Source: Antrodiella citrinella
Lineage: Eukaryota; Basidiomycota; Agaricomycetes; Polyporales; Steccherinaceae
NCBI GenBank assembly: GCA_004802725.1
Contig: SGPM01000022.1
Coordinates: forward strand, 62,001-126,000
DNA length: 64,000 nucleotides
Direction of reading: 5' to 3'
This document shows positions 34,786 through 45,156 of the stretch, piece by piece. The translations under genes and the position numbers were made by a program. The notes below the pieces were generated by a model, which was not told the origin of the DNA, ran no database searches, and was given only the letters and a program-made list of their open reading frames with translations. Numbering within the stretch: the first letter of the stretch is position 1; each line of letters opens with the position of its first letter.

Positions 34786-35279
34786 CGTGTTCGTGACTGC
34801 TCTCCACGACGAGCGACGAGGAAAAGCGAGTCAGCTTGGCTCTGACGTGGTCAAGATGTAGTGGAGGAACCAGCGGCGTTATAGCAGCCTATAACATGAT
34901 CGAGCAGCCGAGCTCGATTCAAACTCCGACATCAACCATGAACACGACGAACATCTGTAATATGCGGTCAGAGGCTGAAGCAGATTGTAGAACAAAACAT
35001 GCTGTTATGTACTGCTAACCTAGAATCCATAGAGTAAAGCAGACACTACCAGAAATAAACAAGTACATGTCAAGAAACAGTCTGAACAGGCCCTCCAACA
35101 CCAGAGTCCGCGTCCGAATCTCCGAGTAGTATATCATGATGCTCAAAAACAGGATGTTAGTATCAACGCCGTATAACATGAAAAGTTGTGGGGATCTGAG
35201 GGAAGTGCGGATTCAAAGAGATAAGTATCTATCTCTACTCGGTCCTCGGCAAATCTATGTTACCTTCAAGAACGGACGT
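34786..35279. other. gap between antiporter start and b561-type gene end
   Basis: About 490 bases. It must contain the antiporter promoter and the 3' end of the b561-type gene. Open frames are short and no family was seen. Confidence 0.45.
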
Positions 35280-36276
35280 TCATAGAATCATAGGGACGGA
35301 TGACGACGTCGAGGTGGTCTTTCCGCACATCTCGCTTTCTTGTCGATATTGACGACGGAGCGTGAGGGCGACGCCGACGAAGTAGACGATGGGCATGAAC
35401 TACATCGCATAATGATGTGGGTTAGGATTTCTGAGAGCAGTAGGGAGGAAGAGGTGAGGGACGCACGAAGACCCCTATCCACCATACGACGTTTGCGCCA
35501 TTCCCGACCTTCCCGCGTCCCGCGGTGTGAACCCACTCTACTCTGAATCCGTACCAGACCTGTCAACCAAACCAATCAACATCGCTTGCCCGTATCCACT
35601 CCGCCGAAAGAAAGAAAGAAAAGGTCGGTGCTCACCTGATAAAACAACACAGCTATGATGATGAGGCCCAGGATGGCGCGTGAAAGTGATTCGGAATGGG
35701 TCGGCGGACGACGCGCAGCCCGGCATTCGACTTAATGAAGTGGATGAAGGCACCTAGGGCCCGCTGGTGCCAGTAGAGAATGAACAGAGCTAATCCCCAC
35801 CCCTTGTGCGAGTCATTGAAGTGACCTAGATCGGGTCGTTCCTTGCATCCCAAGTGAGAACGAGGCGATGACGAGCGAACCGGCTGGATACGTGAATGAG
35901 GATTAGTGTCAATGATTAAATAACAGGAGGAGAAGATAGTAGGTGGTGGTGTACGGGAGATTCACAGACGATGGTTTGAACGAACCAGTGCGCGTGAAAC
36001 CATCTGCTGTTGAACGTCCGCAGGTACCGGGCTAGCAAGATTCCGAGCGGCATGAGCACAAGGTACCCAATGGCGAAAACGACACCGTGCGCTACGAGGC
36101 TCTTCTAGTAGGGAGGCAATGGTGTACTGATCCGGATCTCCTGAAATGGCGAGGAAAATTCAGCGGTGTGCATTGAGTTGTAAGAAGATGAGACTCACTG
36201 GCTCAGATGCTTGAACCAATGCCACCATTGCACATAAAGCAACTAACGAGAACGCACTTGGGATGGCGGAAGGCAT
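35280..36276 (-). pseudogene. cytochrome b561-type membrane protein gene with a stop and a frame break
   Basis: Exon 1 (36276-36199) encodes a signal-peptide-like start (MPSAIPSAFSLVALCAMVALV). The second exon opens at 36140 and gives EIRISTPLPPY, then an in-frame TAG (36117-36115), then in the same frame the b561 core (SLVAHGVVFAIGYLVLMPLG, then ARYLRTFNSRWFHAHW). A third exon gives FNDSHKGWGLALFILYWHQ and ends RPIPNHFHA. There the frame must change by one or two bases (near 35685) to read ILGLIIIAVLFYQ. Further exons end in ANVVWWIGVFV and PIVYFVGVALTLR with a stop at 35280. The conserved His residues for haem are present. Either the gene is dead or two sequence errors occurred. Related intact proteins are ferric-reductase-like membrane cytochromes. 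Confidence 0.7.
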
Positions 36277-37890
36277 GGTGATATAAGGAGTCGGCGGTGA
36301 GGTGAGGATAGACAAAGGAGTAGAATACATTTATATACGAGAGACTCAGTGGCAATAAAGGTTGGGCTGCGGGAGTACTATGAACGTTCTGGCATGTTTC
36401 CTGCCAGCAGTAAGGATATCCGTGTGAAGAAAAAGAAAACGACGCAGCTCACCGTACTATAATGTAAAGTGACTGTCTGGACTCGGATATGTTCAGCCAC
36501 GATCGTATTCAATCTTCTCAGACTGATAGGTTATTATTGATAGTTGTTTTTGAAACGATAGGCGCATACAAAATGTGGCATGTATATGGCGGAGTTTCGC
36601 CTATGGTCTCCAAACCACGACCCGGGTTTGGAATGCTCAGATTTGTGGTGCATTGGAATCACGTCTTGGCCCACCTGTCCGCTTGGGCCAGGTCAAATAG
36701 TACTCATCAAAATTCGGAGTACGCATACATACGCACATTTCTGAATGCGCCTATCGTTTTGGAAACATCAGGCTGGAAACACAGCTACTGTTGTAGGTGA
36801 ATCTAGTTAGGACCTGTCAGTGTAAACAATGATGATTGCGGGGTCGTTACATATTGAAACGTTCCTCAGGCTCGGTGTTCCGTCGACCAACATGTACGAT
36901 TGGATTGAGGGCGATCGGAAATGTTCGCTGTGCAATATACGCAATGCGCATTCGAAGTATATGTTGTATGTTTGGCATGGGAGCATCGGGCAAGGTAGCG
37001 GGCTCTTAAGCCGCTGCAGTGGTCGGCCCTACCACGTATTCATGATTATGTTTATCCGCGTCGTTATGTGTGTCCGCAAATAAACGAAGAGAGAGGTCCC
37101 GTGATGAGACTGTGATGTCGATGGCGGTCTATGGGAGACAAGTGAGACTCTGAAGAGTGAAAGCTTCCTAAAGTACGATGTCCTAGCTAGCGAACAAGTA
37201 AATATATATATAGTATATGTTTAGTCAGAGGTAACGAGGTTGGGGGAAGACAGAAATTTGGCCAGGCCTTCCGCTTCGCGGAAGGCGAAATACGAAGACT
37301 CGGGACTCGGATGTTCGCAGCGGAGAGTCTGAACGAAAGCTTTCGTTCACTGAAATGCTGTGGAACGAGCTGCGAAGTCCGAGATCTTGAGACGAGAAAG
37401 GCCAAAGGCCGAATTTCGGCCAAATTCCGACTTGAGCGTGAAGTGAAAGCAAGCCGTAACGAGCACGACTCACCACCACTAAAACGCTGGGATGGTGGGC
37501 TGGAACGAGAAAAGATCTGAGCGAATGAGAGGACGATGGAGAGTGAGGGAACACGATACACGAAGCTCGAGAGAGCGCGCCCAAGACGCGTTCTGCCGCT
37601 TTCGGACATCGCTTAGTAAGCATTAGTTTGGACTCCCTCGTGCCTCGGGAATCAAACTGCACGCTTGCTTGAGAAAGTGAACTTAGTGAAGAGGGTTGGA
37701 GAGTTGGAAGTTCCCGAACCGAAGCGATCGAATAATGTAAACTCCGAGTCCCAACATTGAGATCGATTCAAACTCCGACATCTCCAATGCACATTGTAAC
37801 CTTCAATCTACTATATATACAATACATGCATTTCTCAACTCGACTTGTGTGAAGTAGATACTACTGTCAGTCTACTGGTATATCTGAATC
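36277..37890. other. gene-poor region with palindromes
   Basis: 1.6 kb without a supportable gene. Open frames around 36490-37080 resemble nothing I know. The stretch 37260-37425 carries three palindromes, listed separately, and the rest is the 3' flank of the P450 gene. Confidence 0.5.
37266..37421. repeat. Cluster of three palindromes
   Basis: 37266-37286 is a hairpin with 9-bp perfect arms and a 3-nt centre (arms GCCTTCCGC and GCGGAAGGC). 37330-37349 is a perfect 20-bp palindrome (half TGAACGAAAG). 37407-37421 has 7-bp arms around one base (GGCCGAA / TTCGGCC). All three lie within 156 bases in a non-coding region. Confidence 0.85.
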
Positions 37891-40063
37891 CTATCGAGCC
37901 TCAGTCATCGCACCTCTAGGTGTTACGATTACTGGCAATTGTCCCACTTCGAGCGTAAAGTAGTCCTTGATGTGGTCATCCCACGTATCTGGGTTATATC
38001 CTTCCGCAAACCGGATATTCACCTGTTGCAACAGATGGCACAAGACCATCTTCATCTCCTTCATCGCGAGGTTCTTCCCGACGCAATTGGAAGGTCCGAA
38101 GGAGAACGGAATGAACGCGTTCGCGTTGTGGATGAACGTGGTGTCTTTGTAGGAAGAAGGATTCTCGGCGATGAGCCAGCGCTCGGGCCAGAAATCGTCT
38201 GGGGAGGGGTAGAAGTTGCGAGGGTCACGATGTATTGACCAAGTGTGTGAGCGGACACTGGTGTGAGGTGGGATGTAACTGTGCAATGCAACCAGGTGTA
38301 ATCAGTGTCAATAAGATAATCAATCACAAGGCATTTACTGTGAGTCGACCACCTTGCCTTCACCTTGTGTGGCACGTTGACTGCCGCTGAGTATGACAGG
38401 ATACAAGCGGAGAGCTTCGTTTCTATGAAGTAGTGAGAGGTGTACGATCCTCGCTAACAAGGAAGCACCCACATCACGGCGTCCAAGAAAGACATCTCAA
38501 CATGGAACATGGTACCTAGCGCATTTTCTCCTCGTGGATAGAATGTATCCACCTCTGCCTGAAGTCGTTTGTATATATGAGGATGTCTCATCAGCAAATA
38601 CAAAATGCTGGACAGCGTCCCAGAAGTCGTGTCGGAGCCTGCAAGAGTGACCAGCATGGCCTCCGCGGTAACAGTCGATATAGGAGGTGAAACCGGATCA
38701 GCGCCATCATCGTTGTTCTACGTAGAGTATTTGAGTCGTACAGATCAAACCTGTTTATGTGCTCAAAGCTCACCAGGTAGTAAAATAGATCTCTCCTCGG
38801 GTCTTCTTTGGTAAGTCTCTTTCGCGCCTGTACCGCAGCCGAAGCTCGTAGCTTGCTAACTCCGCTAGCAACGTAGCGGGTGAGCCAGGGAAATGTTTCT
38901 ACGATGATGGCAGAGCTGCACCCGGCATTAATTCAAACTCTGCCCAAAGAAACCAAGACCCACTCTATTCCCGTTCGTAGAGCTCTCATCTGGCCATGCA
39001 CATCTCCGTTGCGCATGAGATCTGACACGCCACCAAAGCTATTTCACATGTCCCAGCTGCGTTGGTTGAGATCTATACTGGGAAAAGAAATAAAGACTCA
39101 CGCCATGTCTCCCATGAAGTCGTACCTGCAACCAACCAGTTCTACATTCAAACAGCATTGAAGTGCGAGATCATTGGACTCACGAGAAGAACCGTAGCCA
39201 TTCCACCATGTCCGTCGTCTCGCCGCGACTATTGAGGAGACCATCAACTAGCTGGGTGATGCGTTCCGCCAGCGCCGGTTCATACTCTTTCAACGCAGAC
39301 GTGCTCATTCCCCGAGTCCATGATCGGCGTCGTTGGGCATGTATAGAGGCATCTCGCCATGCAATAAGTGGCTTAATTTTTGAGTACGACGTTCGTCCAT
39401 CGTAGGCTTCACGATCGTGTTGAGAACCACCCAACGTATGAGAAACGCAAGTACTCACCGGGTCCCTTCGGAAGGCCTTGAGTACCCATAATTTGACTGA
39501 TAGAAGAAGCGTTGCGGAAAGAGAGCTCGTTAGGACCTATATTGAGTGTATTAGTAAGTCAAGCTATCGCTGGGGACCTGTACCAACGCTCACCTATTCG
39601 AATGACCTCAGAGTTATACTGTTCGTGCATCTTCTGAATGACAAGATGCCGTTTGCCGGAAATACCCATCTCGTATACCCATAACGAAGAGAGTTTCAGA
39701 AGAACGGGTCCTGGATAGCGAGCGAGTGGGTGGAATGGCGAAACCCGGTAGAAAGCAATGGAGCTGAGAAGGGTAGCGTGATAGACTCCAAATGCAATTC
39801 CCAGAGAGGCTAAGGTGGAAACATGCGATAGCAACAGTAATGTCGCTATCACAGGGTGAATGATCAGCAAGACTGTCAACACAGGGATTGCATGGGGCTC
39901 AAATCGATTGAGAATGAGGTGGGCGAGCTTTGGATGTTTCGATGTAAGTCATGAGGAATCTTGCAGAACACAATACACGCACTAACGCAAGACTGACGTC
40001 CACGAGTAGCGCATCTCTGAAAGAGAAATCTTCTGCGAGTGCGTAAATAGGACTGTAGTCCAT
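37891..40063 (-). CDS. Cytochrome P450 monooxygenase (copy 1)
   Basis: Ten exons (40063-39983, 39927-39594, 39536-39459, 39406-39184, 39125-39102, 39038-38964, 38915-38774, 38717-38473, 38422-38339, 38278-37891) give 557 aa. After the N-terminal membrane spans come the Pro/Gly hinge (PLARYPGP), the I-helix oxygen-binding motif AGSDTTSG, the K-helix ExxR (E403-R406 in NEALRLYP), the PERW motif (460-463) and the haem loop FSFGPSNCVG with Cys494. Fungal P450s of this type are ER-anchored and oxidise secondary metabolites or foreign compounds. The substrate is unknown and I cannot assign a CYP family by eye. It is divergent from copy 2 and more distant in sequence from copies 2 and 3 than they are from each other. 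Confidence 0.88.
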
Positions 40064-41976
40064 CACGTACATGGTCAAAAGTTCGGGTGAGGATGCGCAC
40101 ACCGCACACATCCGAGACCTTCTTATATCGGCCTCACTGACGGCCTCTCCGAAACGAGGTCACTGATGACCAAACACATGCAAATCAGAACCGCGGAAAC
40201 ACACTGTACTGATACCGGACCACTAAGGTGGAAATATTAGGTGGTAAAATACCAGCTTCAAGTTGGGATTTTTCGAATTGGCTATGCCGTTCAGAGCTCT
40301 GATCAGCTCGGATATAGGATGGACAAGATGGCGACAGCATACCTCGGTCCACGACCGTCGTCGTCGTCACTAATATCGAATCCTGGAACTGGAATCTAGT
40401 AGCGTCGACAAGTCAGACTCCGAATCGGTCTGAGTACGGCCACGAAATGCCAGCAGTGGGAGAATTAATACTCACCATACAAAGAAACAGCGTTCAAAAT
40501 TCATCTTTGATGTCTGCGTGAACAAGTAACCAACACTGCGTCTTCAACTTGGAGAAGACCCTCGGACCATCAGTTGGGTTCGGTCATTACTCGAACCGTC
40601 ACTGCCCATGAAGGACTTGACTCGGAGTGAGCATACAAATACTGGAAGAGTGGATCTCATGATACGGACATTTGTATGGCAGAATGTCGGCAGAATGTCT
40701 CCGGTTCTAACTTCGACTGAGATGACACTGGCGTGGCAGAAGAAGTACTTGAACCGTGACCGTACGTGAACGGCTCGGAGTGACCCGTTGTGTTCAAGCG
40801 CCTAAACGATCTTCGCTGCCAGCGTGACTCACTCGACCTCTTTATTCATATCCACTCGCTTCTTCAGTCTTCACCATAATTGTGCGTATTCGAGAGATCG
40901 CACAATGTCGACATCCGTCTGTATATCTCGCGGCTTACCCCAGGCCCAGGACGCGAAACACGTGCGACGGACTGCCAATACTTACGAACTGGATCATGAT
41001 GTATGGCATGCTGAAATGAGTCATTTGATCTGCTCGACGCCGTACGGGGGCGTAAAAAGCGAGAAATTATGTTGTCAAGGGGGCTTCGAGACTTCCCTTC
41101 GATAGCGTATCGTTTTCGCGTCTGCGCCTCCGTGTTCGAGGCTGTGCATACTCCTCGAAAGCTTGAATAGGTACGTGAATCGCTTTTTGCGTGTTGAATT
41201 GCGCACGACTGACGCATTATCCCTAGACATCGTCCATCTCACGTTTTCTGTCATTTGAGTCCCTGATGAAAACCCTCTGTTAGCGCATACTCCGGTCGTG
41301 GGCACACACGGTCTGCCTGAAGGCCCGACAAGGATGTCTGCTTTCTCAGTGCGGTCTTGTAGCCTCACGGTGATGTTTCACTCCAGTGCGCTCCTGTCGT
41401 GGCGTGATGGCACCGATATGAAGCGACGGCGGCCATAGACTAGCGGAATGAACACTTTTCTGCGCTGAAGGAGTTCTGGTTTGCTTTTGTTGAGCGTGTT
41501 ACCCACGAGTAAGTGTGACCTTATCTATGATCGCTGATACATAGAACAATGGACGTAATGAAGTGGAGATCGTAAGTGGCTTCAGAACATTTCTCTTGGC
41601 GTTGACTTTGTTGGCTGGCAGACACCGTTTTCCGAGAGATCCGCCTGTAGGCGTGGTCACGTAGTCGAAGCAAGTTATGTGCGGTGGAGTCAAGTAACGT
41701 TGCATCAAGCTCAGCCTCTTCATAATTATACAACAAGCGCTATGATTCACGTAGGTGCATGTGCCCAGTATATGTATGTCACAGATCGAGAAGCTGACAG
41801 TGATTTACACACGGCCGTGGCTATACAGGTGGACGCATTCTGTACTAGTATCAATGAGCACATATGAGATGAATTATTGACAGATGCGCGTGTTTGCCTC
41901 AAGTGGGATTCCAACATAAAAGATCCAAGTCCCAGAAATGAAGTAAGGGCACTTCGATCTCTCTCCATTCCACGCA
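40064..41976. promoter_or_regulatory. divergent intergenic region between two P450 genes
   Basis: 1.9 kb between the starts of P450 copies 1 and 2. It must contain both promoters. Open frames of 60-117 codons are scattered on both strands, but none resembles a known protein or the P450s. No repeat or element was recognised. Confidence 0.45.
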
Positions 41977-44135
41977 ATGGCAGCTTCTGAACATTCATTC
42001 GCGTTTACAACAGGTTTTTCGCCCAGAGATGCAATGCTAGTCAATGTTGTTTTGGCGTTGGTATGCCACGCGCACTCTGTATCGTGTTCGATGGCTCACG
42101 TTCACCAGTTCACCCACCTCATCTTCAACAGGTTCGAACCGTACGCCTTGGTCGTCGTGATTCCACTACTGTTCCTCGTGCCGATCATTCCTGCGACACT
42201 TTTGTTGACACACTTCGCTACACCCGCTGCGTTAGTCCTTGCATTCGGAGTCTACTGGACGGCGCTTCTTTCTTCCATTGCTTTCTACCGTCTTTCATTC
42301 ATCCACCCTCTGTCTCGCTATCCAGGGCCCGCTCATCTCAAGCTTTCGACGTTATGGGTATACAAGATGGCTCGCGCAGGCCGGCGACATCTTTACATCC
42401 AGAAACTGCACGAGCAATATAACTCGGACGTAGTCAGGATCGGTGCGTCTTGCTCCATGGTAATAGGTCTAGCTGCTGAGTATCAAGGTGTTCTCGTATA
42501 TTTAGGTCCTAATGAACTTTCGTTCCGCGACGTCGCCTCCATTGGTCAAATCATGGGTACGCAGGGCTTCCCCAGAGGACCCAGTAAGTCCGATTCCAGT
42601 CGGGTCCACAACAGTTACCTCGCCAGACATTTGACCTTGTTTTCATGTAGCCTACGACGGACTCACAGCTCATGCAAAGGATCGTCCTCTCGTTGCTTTG
42701 CGCGATACCGCAGCCCATGCCAAACGGCGTCTTCCCTGGAATCGCGGGCTGAATACAGCTGCGTTGAAGGAGTACGACTCTGCGCTCGCAGAGCGTGTCA
42801 ATCAATTAGTGGACTTGTTGCTTAGTGAAAATGGCAGAACCGTGAACGTAGGTGAGAAGTTCAGATTTTTCTCGTGAGTAATACGAGTCTAGACAATTTA
42901 TCGTGTGGCTCACTTTCCCGTCAGATACGACTTCATGGGGGACATGGCGTATGTATTTCATCATGCGTACCATTCACATATTCTGAGAAATCGTTTACGT
43001 AGCTTCGGTGGTGTATCAGAGCTTATGCATGTTGGAGACGTACATGGCCAGATGCGAGTCTTACACGCCCTTATAGAGTGTGTCTTCTTGTTTTATTCAT
43101 TTTTTTGAGACCTAAACTGATCACACACATAGGTCAAATTTGATAAGGGAAACAATTCCATGGTCCCCACGCTACTTGCCCAGTGGTGGAAAGGCATTCG
43201 TAGATGCCGCTATCGCTATGGGGTCGAGGCGAATTGAGAAAGGGAACTCGAGAAAGGATCTGTTCTACTACTTGGTGAGCATAATAATCAGGGTCAGTGG
43301 TAAAGGCTCACGACGCTCCAGAATAACGAAGATGGCTATGAAGCGGTCTCACCCCCATTCCACGATGTAGTCGCAGAAGCTGCACTCGTCATCGGAGCAG
43401 GTTCCGACACGACCTCTTTGGCCTTGACTAATATGATGTACCTTCTCATGCGACATCCCCAAGCCTACAAACGACTACAAGAAGAGGTCGACAGGTTCTA
43501 TCCAAGAGGAGAGAATGCACTGGACAGTGCATTCCATCCGGAGATGGTTTTCCTGGAAGCCGTTATGTGAGTTTGTACCTTGCTACTCACAATATTGAAG
43601 ATTTGACACCCTACTTAATCTTCCTCGCAGAAATGAAGCCCTACGCTTATATCCCGTGGTGCCCAGCGGCGTTCAACGCTGTACTCCAGAAGGCGCAATG
43701 ATCTCTTCAGGGTACTATTCTACCTTTGCATTCTTCGTAGTGGATGACTAATCTTCGTCGTGCAGCTATGTCCCGCCCAATACGAGTGTTCGTGTACATA
43801 CATGGTCCGTTCACCGTGACCCGCGGAACTTCTATCCCTCTCCAAACGACTTCTGGCCCGAACGCTGGCTAATCGCTGAGAAACCCTCGTCGCAATCCGA
43901 TACCCCGTTCATTCACAACTTGAACGCATTCATTCCGTTCTCCTTTGGTCCTGCCAACTGTGTGGGGAAGGGTCTCGCGCTGAAGGAAATGAGGACAGTC
44001 TTGTGCCATTTGTTGCAGCAGGTCGATATACAGTTTGCCAAAGGTTTTAATCCCGAGACGTGGGATGATCATCTGGTGGATTGGCTCACCCTTGAAGTGG
44101 GGACGTTGCCCGTGGTTATAACACCCAGAAGCTGA
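41977..44135 (+). CDS. Cytochrome P450 monooxygenase (copy 2)
   Basis: Ten exons (41977-42060, 42109-42442, 42506-42583, 42651-42873, 42925-42948, 43003-43077, 43133-43274, 43322-43566, 43631-43711, 43766-44135) give 551 aa. Landmarks are the hinge HPLSRYPGP, I-helix GAGSDTTSL, ExxR at E404-R407 (NEALRLYP), WPERW at 459-463 and the haem loop FSFGPANCVG with Cys494. Internal exons of 24, 75, 142 and 245 nt are identical in length to those of copies 1 and 3. The first intron is only 48 nt and in frame without a stop, so retention would add 16 residues. Its removal is inferred from the homologues. Membrane-bound oxidase, substrate unknown. Confidence 0.9.
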
Positions 44136-45156
44136 ACGATTGTGCACGACTTAGCTTGTGTTATGAAATGTATGTAGCCTCATCCCTAATCTTGGCAGAT
44201 TACATGTTCGTCGCGGTTCAAGTTTTCAGTGACTGATATCGATCGTCTGCCGCCACACGATCAGCCGGTTTGAGAACGGTGTAGTATTGGTGTAGTAGGG
44301 TACACAGAAATGCTCACTGCAGCTGCGAAATAGACACCAAGTATGGATGGCCGTAGTCGAATATGAATATGTGAGGGGGGATGGTCGTCGTGTTGTGTGA
44401 GAACAGTATGAGGATGTTGCATAGTGCGAAGTATCTAACAAATGAGACGCTTTCGGCGTGCAGAAGAGCTAGTGAGTACTAGTGAGTCTTGTTAGGCTGA
44501 GCCGTGGAGAAGCAACATGTAGAACGCGCCGGGAGAGCCAAATAATGAAATCTATAACATAAGAGCTACTTCCCAACATTGTGGCAGCCACACAGTCTCC
44601 TCAGGTTACCTAGCATGCCCTTACACACCTCGACTTCTCTACATCCGTGGTGTTGACGTCGCGCGTTCAGCCTGCGAGTCGCGACACGCGTACGGACGAC
44701 GAATATACGACAAAGAGAAGTTTTATTGTCTCTTGTATGTACGCTACTTGAGCTATGAATTACATGTGTACGATACTGTTGAGAGTTGTGAAATTTGAAG
44801 TCATTGTTCGCTTGGGATGGTCGGACTTGCAACTGTGCAAGACCATAACAAATCAAGTCGAGAGACTCGAGCACAACAAGGTCGAGGGTGAGGATAAGAT
44901 GGATGCGGAACACAATAGGACAGAGATGGACAATGGACAATGGGGGAAAAGGAGGGAAAATGGTGGATGATGGAATTGAGACGGAGGCAGGGGAGAGATG
45001 AATAGATGACGAGAAGGAGGATGAGATGAGATGATTCAAATAAAAAACTGCATGGGTTCTGAGCACGAGAGGATTAAGGAGTATAGCAGCGACTCGTCGT
45101 CACTTAAGATAGATACTTACGAGTCGCGGTTGAGGGGGCAGCATCAAGCTCGAAGT
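44136..45156. other. gap between P450 copy 2 and the RING gene, no gene seen
   Basis: One kilobase between two convergent 3' ends. A purine-rich, G-rich stretch on the plus strand (44880-45040) is the only visible oddity. The open frames are shadows of low-complexity sequence. Confidence 0.5.

Noticed and set aside
36489..37083. Plus-strand frames of 84-103 codons
   Set aside because: Short, without family resemblance, in a region otherwise without gene features.
37187..37662. Two overlapping minus-strand frames of 140-145 codons
   Set aside because: They cross the palindrome cluster, are Arg/Ser-rich and resemble no protein. They are probably open by base composition only.
42121..42140. 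Sequence like a tRNA T-loop (GGTTCGAACC)
   Set aside because: It lies inside P450 copy 2 coding sequence and has a counterpart in copy 3. No tRNA arms fit around it.
37891..44135. The P450 pair as part of a secondary-metabolite cluster
   Set aside because: No terpene cyclase, PKS, NRPS, prenyltransferase or pathway regulator lies nearby in this window.
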